Positions 42,925 through 52,393 of a DNA stretch of 64,000 nucleotides are shown one piece after another. Source of the DNA: Algoriella xinjiangensis. GTDB lineage: Bacteria; Bacteroidota; Bacteroidia; Flavobacteriales; Weeksellaceae. The stretch spans positions 62,001 through 126,000 of the forward strand of contig NZ_FOUZ01000012.1 in the NCBI RefSeq assembly GCF_900115015.1. Direction: 5' to 3'. Position 1 is the stretch's first letter; each line of letters begins with the position of its first letter. The notes below the pieces were generated by a model. It was not told the DNA's origin, did not search any database, and was given only the letters and a program-made list of their open reading frames with translations. A program made the translations under genes and the position numbers.

Positions 42925-44043
42925 ATGCATGTTAACAATTTTCTTTCAAAAAAATTAAATTTAGCACTCCCTTACTGGACAATCATCTGTCCTTTTCTTG
43001 CCATTTTCGCGCTAGGAATAGCCGACGGATTTAAAGAAAACCTATGGTTTTCTGGATTTTTAGGTATCACATTAATTGCAGCAGTTTTAGCAGCAGTACA
43101 TCATGCCGAAGTTGTTGCCCATAAAGTTGGCGAACCATTCGGAACAATTATTTTAGCCTTAGCTATTACGGTTATAGAAGTTTCGTTGATTGTATCATTA
43201 ATGATGTCCGAAGAACCTGGCCGACCTTCTGTTTTGGCTAGAGATACTGTATTCGCTGCCATCATGATTATTTTGACAGGTATAATTGGTGTCTGTTTAT
43301 TAGTTGGTGGAGTACGATTTCGAGAACAAAATTTCATCAAACAAGGTGTTTCTACAGCTTTAATTTCTCTTATCGCTATTTCTATATTAACCTTGGTTTT
43401 ACCAAATTACACAACTTCAGAATCTGGAGGAGTTTATTCATCAAGTCAGTTAATATTTGTCGCGATAATTTCATTAATTTTATATGGAGGTTTTATCTCT
43501 GTTCAAACCATTAGACACCGAAATTATTTTTTACCTCAAAACAAAGACGGTGACCAAATTTCTGAACTTATTGTAGATCCGCCCAACTTATTAACAACAA
43601 TATCAAGTTTAGTTTTATTGATTATTGCTTTAGTTGCAGTCGTTTTACTTTCTAAAAAATTATCACCAACAATAGAAGGATTTGTGATGGATTTAGGCGC
43701 TCCAAAATCATTGGTCGGAATTATAATTGCAACCGTAATTTTATTACCCGAAGGTTTAGCAGCTTACAAAGCCGCACGCAAAAATCGTTTGCAAACAAGT
43801 TTAAATCTTGCCTTAGGATCTGCTTTAGCATCAATTGGATTAACAATTCCGGCAGTTGCCATCGTTTGTTACTTTACAGGATTAGAAGTTACTTTAGGTA
43901 TCGATGCAAAATCATCTGTTTTGTTGGTTTTATCGTTATTCACCGTTTACTTATCACTAAGTTCCGGGCGAACAAATATTCAGCAAGGTATCGTTTTACT
44001 TACGCTATTTGCAACCTATTTATTTACGACAATTGTACCTTAG
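42925..44043 (+). CDS. chaA: Calcium/proton antiporter ChaA-like
   Basis: The 372 residues have 11 membrane segments and the two CaCA repeats: GEPFGTIILALAITVIEVSLI near 70-90 and VILLPEGLAAYKAARKNRLQTSLN near 272-295, each with the acidic residue that binds the cation. ChaA exchanges cytosolic Ca2+ or Na+ for H+ at alkaline pH. The gene is monocistronic and ends in a strong terminator. Confidence 0.92.
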   Translation: MHVNNFLSKKLNLALPYWTIICPFLAIFALGIADGFKENLWFSGFLGITLIAAVLAAVHHAEVVAHKVGEPFGTIILALAITVIEVSLIVSLMMSEEPGRPSVLARDTVFAAIMIILTGIIGVCLLVGGVRFREQNFIKQGVSTALISLIAISILTLVLPNYTTSESGGVYSSSQLIFVAIISLILYGGFISVQTIRHRNYFLPQNKDGDQISELIVDPPNLLTTISSLVLLIIALVAVVLLSKKLSPTIEGFVMDLGAPKSLVGIIIATVILLPEGLAAYKAARKNRLQTSLNLALGSALASIGLTIPAVAIVCYFTGLEVTLGIDAKSSVLLVLSLFTVYLSLSSGRTNIQQGIVLLTLFATYLFTTIVP

Positions 44044-44052
44044 ATACACCAT

Positions 44053-44090
44053 AAAAAAAGCGACTTAAATTATTTAAGTCGCTTTTTTTA
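44053..44090. terminator. Bidirectional terminator between chaA and oxyR
   Basis: Stem of about 16 bp around GCGACTTAA (44060-44068) / TTAAGTCGC (44074-44082), with A-run and T-run on both sides. Confidence 0.92.
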
Positions 44091-44104
44091 TATCTATTTT
44101 GATT

Positions 44105-45055
44105 CTACTTTTTTGGTAATGAAACCATGTTAGAATCTAATTTCTGATCTTTCTCTAAGAAGATTTTCCCTCTTAAAATACTTTGAATTGTATTCATTAA
44201 TTCTTTCTCAAAAGAATCTCTTAATTGAGATTGATGAAAGATTAAAGACACTTCGCGCGTTGGTACAGGCGATTCAAAATTCTTTACATTTTTCTTCAAG
44301 TCTTCTGGTAAATCATCTGCAACTAAAGCTGGCAATAATGTCATTCCGTAACCATCATTACATAATTTTACCAAAGCTTCAAAGCTTCCTGATTCTAATT
44401 TAATTGGGCGTTGTTTCATTTTAGATGCATCGCATAATGCCAAAACATTGTTACGGAAACAATGTCCTTCTTGTAAAATTAACAAATCAGCTGTATCCAA
44501 ATCAGATTCTAAAATTTTATTATGACTTGCCAAACGGTGTCCTGGTGGCACATAGGCAACCAAAGGTTCGTAATACAAAGGTCTTTCTAAAATTTGATCC
44601 TCATATAATGGCGAAACAACAATTCCAAAATCTAAAGATCCATCTTTTATTCCTTTTATTATTTTATCCGTTTGCAATTCTCTAATAATAAGATTTGATT
44701 TTGGATTATTTTTTTGAAAAGTTTTATAAAATAATGGAACCAATGATGGTAAAACAGTTGGAATTACACCAATAACAAAATCACCTTCTAACAAACCTTT
44801 TTCTTCGTTAACAAGATGTTTCATTCGGTTAGCTTCCATCAAAATTGTTTTTGCTTGACCTACAATTTTTTCTCCTATTTGTGTAATTTTGATAGGATGA
44901 GAAGTTCTATCGAAAATATCAATATTTAACTCTTTTTCTAATTTCTGAATTTGCATACTCAACGTAGGTTGAGTGACAAATGATTTATCAGCAGCAACTG
45001 TAAAGTTCTTATGCTCAGCAACTGCCAACACATATTGTAATTGTACTAATGTCAT
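44105..45055 (-). CDS. oxyR: OxyR, hydrogen-peroxide-sensing LysR regulator
   Basis: The 316 residues start with the LysR HTH (LQYVLAVAEHKNFTVAADKS and TLSMQIQKLE). The regulatory domain has the redox pair C199 and C208 in EGHCFRNNVLALC, at the same numbers as in E. coli OxyR. Peroxide oxidises the pair to a disulfide and activates antioxidant genes. The C-terminus has an extra tail of about 15 residues. The gene is monocistronic. Confidence 0.95.
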   Translation of the reverse strand: MTLVQLQYVLAVAEHKNFTVAADKSFVTQPTLSMQIQKLEKELNIDIFDRTSHPIKITQIGEKIVGQAKTILMEANRMKHLVNEEKGLLEGDFVIGVIPTVLPSLVPLFYKTFQKNNPKSNLIIRELQTDKIIKGIKDGSLDFGIVVSPLYEDQILERPLYYEPLVAYVPPGHRLASHNKILESDLDTADLLILQEGHCFRNNVLALCDASKMKQRPIKLESGSFEALVKLCNDGYGMTLLPALVADDLPEDLKKNVKNFESPVPTREVSLIFHQSQLRDSFEKELMNTIQSILRGKIFLEKDQKLDSNMVSLPKK

Positions 45056-45144
45056 ATATTACTATTGATAACTATAAAATTTTGTGATAAAGGTACATAA
45101 TATAATACGATCAATCTATATTATTAATCATATCTTATTGCATA

Positions 45145-45172
45145 AAAAAAGCCCGGATAAATCCGAGCTTCT
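45145..45172 (-). terminator. Imperfect terminator of the lipoprotein gene at 45188
   Basis: Stem AAGCCCGGAT / ATCCGAGCTT with one internal mismatch, and T-run on the minus strand. Confidence 0.65.
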
Positions 45173-45187
45173 GTAAATAAATTATAA

Positions 45188-45604
45188 TTATTTATTTAAA
45201 TTTTTTTGAATTTCTGCTGTCCAATCTTGTAATTTTTTAGCATCTTCTGGAGTTAAAGATTGTGTATAACCTTGTAATTCTTTACCAAAATCTACAGATT
45301 GTTTTGTTAACTCAGCTAACTTATTTGCATCACCTGCAGTTGCTGCAAGTTTCATATCAGCAGCCCAAGTGTTATATTTAGCAACGAATGCTGTCACTTT
45401 AGGATCAGAAAAAGAAGGTAAATCTTTTGCTACTTCAGCAACTTTATTCATTGTTTCTTTACCAGCTTCAACCTGCTCTTCTACTGTATTTGCTACATTT
45501 TCTTGTGTATTTTCTACTTTATCTGCAACTTTTTCTTTTTCAGATTTACAAGAAGATAATGATACTACACCTAATACTGCAGCGGCTAAAAATAATTTTT
45601 TCAT
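45188..45604 (-). CDS. Small helical lipoprotein
   Basis: The 138 residues have a lipoprotein signal (MKKLFLAAAVLGVVSLSSC, C19). The mature part is mostly helical, with EKEKVADKVENTQENVANTVEEQ (heptad-like coiled coil at about 22-45) and a second helical hairpin. No domain is recognised. It may stabilise the envelope or oligomerise. Confidence 0.7.
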   Translation of the reverse strand: MKKLFLAAAVLGVVSLSSCKSEKEKVADKVENTQENVANTVEEQVEAGKETMNKVAEVAKDLPSFSDPKVTAFVAKYNTWAADMKLAATAGDANKLAELTKQSVDFGKELQGYTQSLTPEDAKKLQDWTAEIQKNLNK

Positions 45605-45681
45605 TTTAATTAAAGTTTTATAGTTAATATTTTTTGATAGTTCAAGTTAAACAAATCTATTGATTAATTTATATTATTTTT

Positions 45682-47442
45682 TTAATTTTCTTTCGAGAAT
45701 TGCACTTCATATAAATTTGCGTAATATCCATGTTTCGCCAACAATTCGTTGTGTGTACCATGTTCAACAATCATTCCATCATCCATTACAATAATTTTAT
45801 CTGCATTCTGAATTGTCGCCAAACGATGCGCAATAATTATAGAAGTTCGTCCTTGTGTCAACTTATCGGTTGCTTTTTGTATCAATTCTTCGGATTCTGT
45901 ATCAATAGACGAAGTAGCTTCATCTAACACTAAAATTTCTGGATTATAGATATACGCTCGTAAAAACGAAATTAATTGACGTTGTCCAACCGAAAGCGTC
46001 GCTCCACGTTCGCTAACTTCGCTATAATAACCTTTTGGTAAAGATGAAATAAAATGATCTATACCAATAATTTTAGCTGCATTCTGAACTTCTTCTAACG
46101 AAATATCTTTGTTTCCTAAAACGATGTTATCAAAAATGGTGGTATTAAACAAGAAAACATCTTGTAAAACCACCGCAACATGCTCGCGTAAATTTTTCAA
46201 ATCCATGTCATAAATATTGACATCATCAATTTTTATAACACCAGAATCTATATCGTAAAAACGACTTAAAAGATTAATAATTGTAGATTTTCCTGCACCA
46301 GTAGCACCAACAATTGCTACTTTTTCGCCTGGTTTTGTAGAAAATGAAATTCCTTTTAGGACTAAATTATTTGGAACGTAAGAAAATTTAACGTCTTCAA
46401 AATCAATTTTACCAACAACTTTATCCAACTTTATTTTCCCATTATCTGGCAAAGTTTGATCATCATCTAAAATCTTAAACACACGATCTGCTCCAACCAA
46501 ACCACGTTGTATGGTATTAAAACGCTCTGCAATTGCACGCATCGGCGCCGTTAATAATGTTACATATTGTGTAAAAGCAATCAAATCTCCAACCGAAACA
46601 TCACCATATACAGCTGTTCGCAAACCTCCAAACCAAATTAAACTTCCGGTTGCTAAAGCAGAAATAATATCTACCACGGGAAATAATAACGAAAAGTAAA
46701 AAACAGTTTTTAAATAGTTATTTTTAAGATCATTATTAATTGTAACAAATTTATTATACTCCGTTTTTTGTCGGTTAAATACTTGTATAATATTCATTCC
46801 AGTTAAACGCTCTTGTATAAAAGTGTTCAACTTTGCAACAATTGTACGTTCTTCTTGGTAAACATTTTTCAGCGCTTTTTGAAATAAACGTGTAATAATC
46901 ATCATTAATGGAAGAATAATTATAACAACTGTTGCCAAAACCCAATTCATCCAATACATTACAAAAACAATGAAAACGATTTTTAAAACATCGCCTAACA
47001 TCACTAGAATTCCATCATTGAAAACTTCCGCAATAGTTTCTATATCCGAAACCGAACGCGTAACCAAAACACCATTTGGCGTTTTATCAAAATAACCAAG
47101 TTTAAATTTGATGAGATGATTGTACAAACGAACGCGCAACAAACGAATAACTCGCTGTGCGACAACATTTGCCAAATAAACCATAAAAAAAGACAAAATA
47201 CCTTCAAAAATTAAGACTAAAGCTAATTTTATGATTTGATATTTTAATCCTGGTAAATCTTTTGTTTGAATATAATCATCGATAATATTTCCTGTTAAAT
47301 ACGGACGATAAACCGCAAAACAAGCACTAAAAACTGCAATAAAAACAACCGACCAGAATAAATATTTACTCTGAGCGCCAATTTGTAAAACGCGTTTTAA
47401 TCCATTAATATCAAACGATGAATTTTCGTTAGTTGAACTCAT
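45682..47442 (-). CDS. ABC exporter, fused permease and ATPase
   Basis: The open frame reaches 47535, but MSSTNENSSFDINGL at ATG 47442 is the likely start (586 residues), which overlaps the end of truA by 14 bases and suggests translational coupling. The membrane domain (about 25-320) has six helices. The ATPase domain has Walker A GATGAGKST, signature LSVGQRQL, Walker B ILVLDEATSSID and AHRLATI. It belongs to the MsbA/LmrA-like exporters (type IV); the substrate is unknown. Confidence 0.9.
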   Translation of the reverse strand: MSSTNENSSFDINGLKRVLQIGAQSKYLFWSVVFIAVFSACFAVYRPYLTGNIIDDYIQTKDLPGLKYQIIKLALVLIFEGILSFFMVYLANVVAQRVIRLLRVRLYNHLIKFKLGYFDKTPNGVLVTRSVSDIETIAEVFNDGILVMLGDVLKIVFIVFVMYWMNWVLATVVIIILPLMMIITRLFQKALKNVYQEERTIVAKLNTFIQERLTGMNIIQVFNRQKTEYNKFVTINNDLKNNYLKTVFYFSLLFPVVDIISALATGSLIWFGGLRTAVYGDVSVGDLIAFTQYVTLLTAPMRAIAERFNTIQRGLVGADRVFKILDDDQTLPDNGKIKLDKVVGKIDFEDVKFSYVPNNLVLKGISFSTKPGEKVAIVGATGAGKSTIINLLSRFYDIDSGVIKIDDVNIYDMDLKNLREHVAVVLQDVFLFNTTIFDNIVLGNKDISLEEVQNAAKIIGIDHFISSLPKGYYSEVSERGATLSVGQRQLISFLRAYIYNPEILVLDEATSSIDTESEELIQKATDKLTQGRTSIIIAHRLATIQNADKIIVMDDGMIVEHGTHNELLAKHGYYANLYEVQFSKEN

Positions 47443-48184
47443 TTTTAAATAATTCTTTTGGATATTGAACATCAACCAAATATAATCCGTGTGCTGGTGC
47501 CGAAGCGCCGGCTGAACTACGTTGTTTTTGTTCAATAATTTCTGAAAACTCTTCGATAGAAATTTTCCCTAAACCTATATCTACTAATGTACCAACAATT
47601 GCACGAACCATATTTCTTAGAAAACGATCGGCAGTTATTTCAAAAACCAATTGTCCGTTTTCATTTTTTCGCCAAAAAGCGGCTGTTACATCACAAATAT
47701 TAGTTTTTACATCGGTATGTAATTTAGCAAAACTTCCGAAATCTCCTTTCTTAATTAACAATTTTGCCGCATTATTCATTTTTTCTACATCCAACAAACG
47801 ATTAAAACTCCAAGCGCTATCAAAAGAAAATGGATCTTTTATAGGCGAAAGAAAATAATTGTATGAGCGAGATGTTGCATCAAAGCGAGCGTGCGCTTCA
47901 TCGTCCATCAAAAATAAACGATAAGCTGCAATATCTTTTGGCAAAAAAGAATTTAATCTTTTAATTAAATCAACATTCAATTCTTCTTCATAATCAAAAT
48001 GAATGTACATTTTTTTGGCATGCACACCTGCGTCTGTTCTACCTGCGCCGACAATCGAAATCTTTTTTCGTAAGATTTTTGATAATCGATCTTCTATTAC
48101 TTCTTGTACCGAAATTTGATTTGGTTGAATTTGATAACCAAAATAATTTTTTCCGTTATAAGCTAATTCTAAAAAATATCGCAA
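47429..48184 (-). CDS. truA: tRNA pseudouridine(38-40) synthase TruA
   Basis: The frame is open from 48247, but the TruA N-terminus LRYFLELAYNGKNYFGYQIQ starts at TTG 48184, giving 251 residues. The catalytic Asp lies in the GAGRTDAGVHA motif (about 50-60). RSYNYFLSPI and RFLRNMVRAIVGTLVDIG (C-terminal) match the family. It makes pseudouridine 38-40 in the tRNA anticodon arm. The promoter TATTTTTG at 48204-48211 would give a leader of 14 bases. Its 3' end overlaps the following ABC gene. Confidence 0.92.
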   Translation of the reverse strand: MRYFLELAYNGKNYFGYQIQPNQISVQEVIEDRLSKILRKKISIVGAGRTDAGVHAKKMYIHFDYEEELNVDLIKRLNSFLPKDIAAYRLFLMDDEAHARFDATSRSYNYFLSPIKDPFSFDSAWSFNRLLDVEKMNNAAKLLIKKGDFGSFAKLHTDVKTNICDVTAAFWRKNENGQLVFEITADRFLRNMVRAIVGTLVDIGLGKISIEEFSEIIEQKQRSSAGASAPAHGLYLVDVQYPKELFKNEFN

Positions 48185-48190
48185 TTGTTG

Positions 48191-48211
48191 TAAATTTGAA
48201 CAGCAAAAATA
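48191..48211. promoter_or_regulatory. Overlapping divergent promoters of truA and phosphoesterase
   Basis: TAAATTTG on the plus strand (48191-48198) and TATTTTTG on the minus strand (complement of 48204-48211). The two TTG start codons lie 34 bases apart at 48184 and 48219, each about 15 bases past the predicted RNA start. Each -7 box therefore sits inside the other gene's initial transcribed region. Confidence 0.55.
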
Positions 48212-48218
48212 CAACCTT

Positions 48219-48710
48219 TTGAAGAAAATACTTTTACTTTCGGACACGCATTCGTATATCGATGATAGAATTTTAGAATATGCACAGCAAGCGGACGAAA
48301 TTTGGCACGCTGGTGATATTGGCGATATTTCGGTTACAGATAAATTAGCTGCTATAAAACCGCTGCGTGCTGTTTATGGTAATATTGACGATCATAAAGT
48401 GCGAGGTGAATTTCCGCTTAATAATCGTTTTATTTTAGAAGGTGTTGATGTTTGGATAACGCACATTGGCGGTTATCCAGGCAAATATAATCCCGCAATT
48501 CGAAATGAAATTTATACGAATCCTCCAAAATTATTTATCTGCGGACATTCGCATATTCTAAAAGTTATGCCCGATAAAAAAGTGGGTTTAATCCACATGA
48601 ATCCAGGCGCAGTTGGGAAACATGGTTTTCAGAAAGTGAGAACAATGTTACGTTTTGAATTGAATGCTGGTAAAATTGAAAACTTAGAAGTAATTGAATT
48701 TGCTAAATAA
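48219..48710 (+). CDS. YfcE/MJ0936-type metallophosphoesterase
   Basis: The 163 residues start at TTG 48219 (MKKILLLSDTHSYIDD). Metal-binding motifs follow the calcineurin-like fold: SDTHSY at 8-13, GDIGD at 33-37, YGNIDDH, CGHSH near 110-114 and NPGAVG. Family members are cytosolic phosphodiesterases with Mn or Ni ions. It is divergent from truA over a 34-base gap. Confidence 0.88.
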   Translation: MKKILLLSDTHSYIDDRILEYAQQADEIWHAGDIGDISVTDKLAAIKPLRAVYGNIDDHKVRGEFPLNNRFILEGVDVWITHIGGYPGKYNPAIRNEIYTNPPKLFICGHSHILKVMPDKKVGLIHMNPGAVGKHGFQKVRTMLRFELNAGKIENLEVIEFAK

Positions 48711-48715
48711 ATAAA

Positions 48716-49750
48716 TTATTTATTTAGCTTAAATTCTTTCAAAATTGAAACAAATTTTGGATTGGTAATATAACGACGAAATTCGTGAGAATCTTGACCT
48801 GTAAAATCTGTTTCTTCTAAAAAATTGTAAGTATTTTTTAATTCCTTGTACAAATCATCTTTATAACCAAAATCTGTCGCAGTAAAGTTTTTTGATAAAA
48901 ATCCTATTTTACCTTTTCCTAAAACATAATCCGAATTATTTATTGTGATATGCATGCGTTTTAGCTGTGGTGTAAAAACTTTTAACGAGTCATTATCCTG
49001 CGTAAAATCTATTTTTCCAATAGCAGGCGCCAACATAATACTGTAAATTCTATTGTTATTTTCCTTTAGAGCTTCGGCATTTGTAAAATCTACATGATGT
49101 ACATCTTGTGCACGTTTTATCTCGCTACTTTTTAACGAAGGATTAACCAACGCACTTAAAACAACCGATGCACCACGACTATGCGAAATCAAATAAACAT
49201 CTTTATCATGTATCACATTCAGAATTCTTCTTAATGCAAAAACACCTGCCATTTGGCTATTTGTAGTTGCACCAACCCAAACTTTTGCAGCTCCAAAAAG
49301 ACTTTCGTTAACTAAACCATCCCAATAAAAATTCATAACCTCATCACGAGAATCATTTAAATTCATGTATTCGCGCGCTTTGTTGTAGTTTTTTAGGCTA
49401 AATAAATAATCATTATCAATTCCGTGAACAAAAATAATGACACGTTTTTTGTTCTTTATACGATTTTCAACTGCTTTTAAACGTAAATCTTCGTAGCGAA
49501 TTAATTCATTTTCAAAATTATCTTCGGCCGCAATTTTCATTAAAGAATATTCTGTTCTATTTGCATTTTTAGGAGGATTTCCAAATTTTTTTAACCAATT
49601 ATCTGGATAAAAATTTCCGTTTTGATCAACAAAAGAACTTGTTGTATTGGGCTGAATAAAATTATTTGGAACTTGAGAAGTTGGTACATTATGAACTGCC
49701 GCACACGAAGTCAACAAGCTAATCATAAAAATATAAAACAGATTTTTCAT
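48716..49750 (-). CDS. Lipoprotein alpha/beta hydrolase
   Basis: The 344 residues have a lipoprotein signal (MKNLFYIFMISLLTSC, C16). The hydrolase part carries RVIIFVHGIDNDY at about 102-114 and the nucleophile elbow SHSRGASV (S-x-S-x-G variant), resembling DUF900-like alpha/beta hydrolases. A later block includes DFTQDNDSLKVF. An esterase or lipase role at the periplasmic side of a membrane is probable, and the substrate is unknown. Confidence 0.78.
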   Translation of the reverse strand: MKNLFYIFMISLLTSCAAVHNVPTSQVPNNFIQPNTTSSFVDQNGNFYPDNWLKKFGNPPKNANRTEYSLMKIAAEDNFENELIRYEDLRLKAVENRIKNKKRVIIFVHGIDNDYLFSLKNYNKAREYMNLNDSRDEVMNFYWDGLVNESLFGAAKVWVGATTNSQMAGVFALRRILNVIHDKDVYLISHSRGASVVLSALVNPSLKSSEIKRAQDVHHVDFTNAEALKENNNRIYSIMLAPAIGKIDFTQDNDSLKVFTPQLKRMHITINNSDYVLGKGKIGFLSKNFTATDFGYKDDLYKELKNTYNFLEETDFTGQDSHEFRRYITNPKFVSILKEFKLNK

Positions 49751-49840
49751 ATGATAAAAATTGGTATGCGAATTAACTACAATTTTAGCTATTGTACAAC
49801 AAGTTTTGTATCTTCAACCATAAGTTTAACAAGGTTTTAA

Positions 49841-50563
49841 GTGAAATATACGATTAAAGAGATTTTAGCCGAAAAAAAACATCGAAGTTGGTCTTATCCG
49901 ACAAATAATTGGATGTATTACCAAGAATGGAACAATGCTTTGTTTTTTCATTACAAAATAAATCCAGCATTTTTAAAACCGTTTATTCCTGCAAATTTAG
50001 AGCTTGATATTTTAGAAAATAATGCGTGGATTTCTTTGGTTGCTTTTAAAATGGAAAATATTCGACCTCGATTTCTTCCTGCTTTTCCGCCAATTTCTAA
50101 CTTCGGCGAAATCAATTTGAGAACTTATGTTACAAAATACAATAAACCTGGCGTTTACTTTTTAACGATAGAAGCTGAGAAATTATTCTCGGCAATTTTA
50201 GCAAAATCTCTTTCGGATTTACCTTACGAAAAATCGACTATTAAGAGAACTAAAAATTCATATAAAGCGAATCATCCAAAACGAGATTTTATTTTAGATG
50301 CAACTTACAACATCGGAAATCATGTGAAAAACAAAACGGTTTTGGATCTCTTTTTAACCGAACGCTATTGTCTGTATTTAGATAAAAATGACGAATTATT
50401 TCGTTATGAAATTCAACATTTACCTTGGAAAATAAATGAGCTGAATTGTACAGATTTAACCATTAATTATCACCTTGATGAGATTAATTTACACTCAAAA
50501 CCAGATTTAATGCATTATTCTGAAGGTGTGCAAGTTGTGGCTTGGGAAAAAGTAAAATTGTAA
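49841..50563 (+). CDS. YqjF/DUF2071 family protein
   Basis: The 240 residues start at GTG 49841. They carry HYKINPAFLKPFIPANLELD and FGEINLRTYV, the DUF2071 signature. No catalytic residues are known, and the function is unestablished. The genes on both sides are on the other strand. Confidence 0.85.
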   Translation: MKYTIKEILAEKKHRSWSYPTNNWMYYQEWNNALFFHYKINPAFLKPFIPANLELDILENNAWISLVAFKMENIRPRFLPAFPPISNFGEINLRTYVTKYNKPGVYFLTIEAEKLFSAILAKSLSDLPYEKSTIKRTKNSYKANHPKRDFILDATYNIGNHVKNKTVLDLFLTERYCLYLDKNDELFRYEIQHLPWKINELNCTDLTINYHLDEINLHSKPDLMHYSEGVQVVAWEKVKL

Positions 50564-50566
50564 AAT

Positions 50567-51052
50567 TTACTTCAATTTTTTGCGTAATAAATGTTGCATT
50601 CCATTGTTCCATTCGCGCTGCGAACCGTCATCTGTATAACCAACTTTTATATACAACTGATAAGCTGACGTATTTTTAAAATTAACCGCCAACACCAATT
50701 CGTCTATTGTTGGATAATATATTTTCACAAAATCATCTACCAAATTCATTGCTATTTTTCCATAACTATTCCCTTGAAAAGCGGGATTTATAGACAAAGA
50801 ACGAAGCAATAATGAGTTTTCATTTGGTGTTAAATCATATTTATCTTCGCCATAATCTAACACAAAAAAACCGATTGGTTTATCGTCTAATAAAATTGTA
50901 ATTGGTTTTGCATTATTATCTGTTCGCGCTTTTAAACGTTCAAAAGTTTGCGCTGGTAAAGCTGTAAAATTAATTTGATATTTGGGCAATGTATAATTTA
51001 CCAATTCGTCGTGATGCGTTGGTTCGTAGAATTTTAATTGAATTTGGCTCAT
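50567..51052 (-). CDS. GNAT family acetyltransferase
   Basis: The frame starts 51097, but MSQIQLKFYEPTHHDEL at ATG 51052 is the better start (161 residues). Acetyl-CoA-binding pattern QGNSYGKIAMNLVDDFVKIY at about 104-123 and the beta-bulge LVLAVNFKNTSAYQLYIKVGY are GNAT features. The substrate is unknown. It follows mnmA on the same strand but a hairpin at 51087-51115 separates the two. Confidence 0.85.
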   Translation of the reverse strand: MSQIQLKFYEPTHHDELVNYTLPKYQINFTALPAQTFERLKARTDNNAKPITILLDDKPIGFFVLDYGEDKYDLTPNENSLLLRSLSINPAFQGNSYGKIAMNLVDDFVKIYYPTIDELVLAVNFKNTSAYQLYIKVGYTDDGSQREWNNGMQHLLRKKLK

Positions 51053-51085
51053 TATCTCTCCTATTTTGAGAATTAAAGATAATAA

Positions 51086-51116
51086 AAAAACGCTCAAGAT
51101 TTCTCTAGAGCGTTTG
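51086..51116 (-). terminator. Terminator of mnmA
   Basis: Stem AAACGCTC / GAGCGTTT (about 51088-51114) with T-run on the minus strand. Confidence 0.8.
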
Positions 51117-51135
51117 TATTATTTTATCAAATTGT

Positions 51136-52329
51136 TTAGCCATTAATAACGCCAGAACCTAATAATTCGTCGTTAACATACCATGCACAAAATTGACCTT
51201 CTGTAATTGCACTTTGTTGATTTTCGAACTCTACATACATACCCGATTTAGCTTTATGTAAAATTGCTTTTTGCAAAGGTTGACGGTAACGAATACGCGC
51301 CAAAACTTCCATTGTTTCGTCTTCTTTCAACGTTAAATCTTCGCGAACCCAATGAATTTCTTCTTCTTTTATAAACAATGCTTTTTTCAATAAACCTGAA
51401 TGATCAGCTCCTTGACCAGCATAAATTATATTTTCGACAACATCTGTATCAATGATAAACAAAGGTTCTACCTTACCTCCTACACCCAATCCTTTGCGTT
51501 GACCACGTGTAAAATAATGCGCACCTTGATGTTGACCAACAACTTCGCCATCTGTTTTTGTATAAGAAAAACCTTTTGCTTCGAAATCTAATGCTTCGTA
51601 TTTATTATTAAATATTGGAACTTCACGTTGATAACCTTTCCAATCTTTTGCTACTTCTACAATTATACCTTCTTTTGGTTTTAATTGTTGCTGTAAAAAT
51701 TCTGGCAAACTTACTTTACCAATAAAACATAATCCTTGCGAATCTTTTTTATTTGCGGTAACCAAATCTTGTTCTAAAGCAATTTTACGCACTTCAGGCT
51801 TTTCGATATCTCCAATCGGAAATAACGCTTTGCTTAATTGTTCTTGCGACAATTGACACAAGAAATAAGATTGATCTTTATTGTTATCCGTTCCTTTTAA
51901 TAATTGAAAAACTTCTTTTCCGTTTTCATCAATTGTAGATGTTTTACGCGCATAATGTCCCGTTGCAACATAATCTGCACCCAAATCTAAAGCTGTTTTT
52001 AAAAACAAATCAAACTTTATTTCTCGGTTACATAATACATCAGGATTTGGCGTTCTACCCTGCTCGTACTCATTAAACATATAATCAACAATACGTTCTT
52101 TGTACGAATCAGACATATCGATTACTTGAAAAGGTATCTCTAATTTTTTTGCTACCAACAAAGCGTCAGCGCTATCTTCTATCCATGGACATTCGTCTTC
52201 TAAAGTTACAGATGCATCGTTCCAATTACGCATAAATAAACCGATAACATCATATCCTTGTTCTTTTAGCAAATAGGCTGTAACACTTGAATCTACTCCT
52301 CCAGAAAGTCCTACGACAACTCTTTTCAT
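51136..52329 (-). CDS. mnmA: tRNA-specific 2-thiouridylase MnmA
   Basis: The 397 residues start with the PP-loop [15 protein letters not shown] (8-22). The Cys pair of the family appears as [12 protein letters not shown] and GLCFIGKV. The C-terminal beta-barrel contains [14 protein letters not shown]. It thiolates U34 of tRNA-Lys, -Glu and -Gln using a persulfide from the sulfur-relay system. It is monocistronic. Confidence 0.95.
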   Translation of the reverse strand: MKRVVVGLSGGVDSSVTAYLLKEQGYDVIGLFMRNWNDASVTLEDECPWIEDSADALLVAKKLEIPFQVIDMSDSYKERIVDYMFNEYEQGRTPNPDVLCNREIKFDLFLKTALDLGADYVATGHYARKTSTIDENGKEVFQLLKGTDNNKDQSYFLCQLSQEQLSKALFPIGDIEKPEVRKIALEQDLVTANKKDSQGLCFIGKVSLPEFLQQQLKPKEGIIVEVAKDWKGYQREVPIFNNKYEALDFEAKGFSYTKTDGEVVGQHQGAHYFTRGQRKGLGVGGKVEPLFIIDTDVVENIIYAGQGADHSGLLKKALFIKEEEIHWVREDLTLKEDETMEVLARIRYRQPLQKAILHKAKSGMYVEFENQQSAITEGQFCAWYVNDELLGSGVING

Positions 52330-52393
52330 CTTAAAAAATTTCAGTCTACAAAGTTATGAAATAATATCCGATCATGGATTGACATAAATCAAT

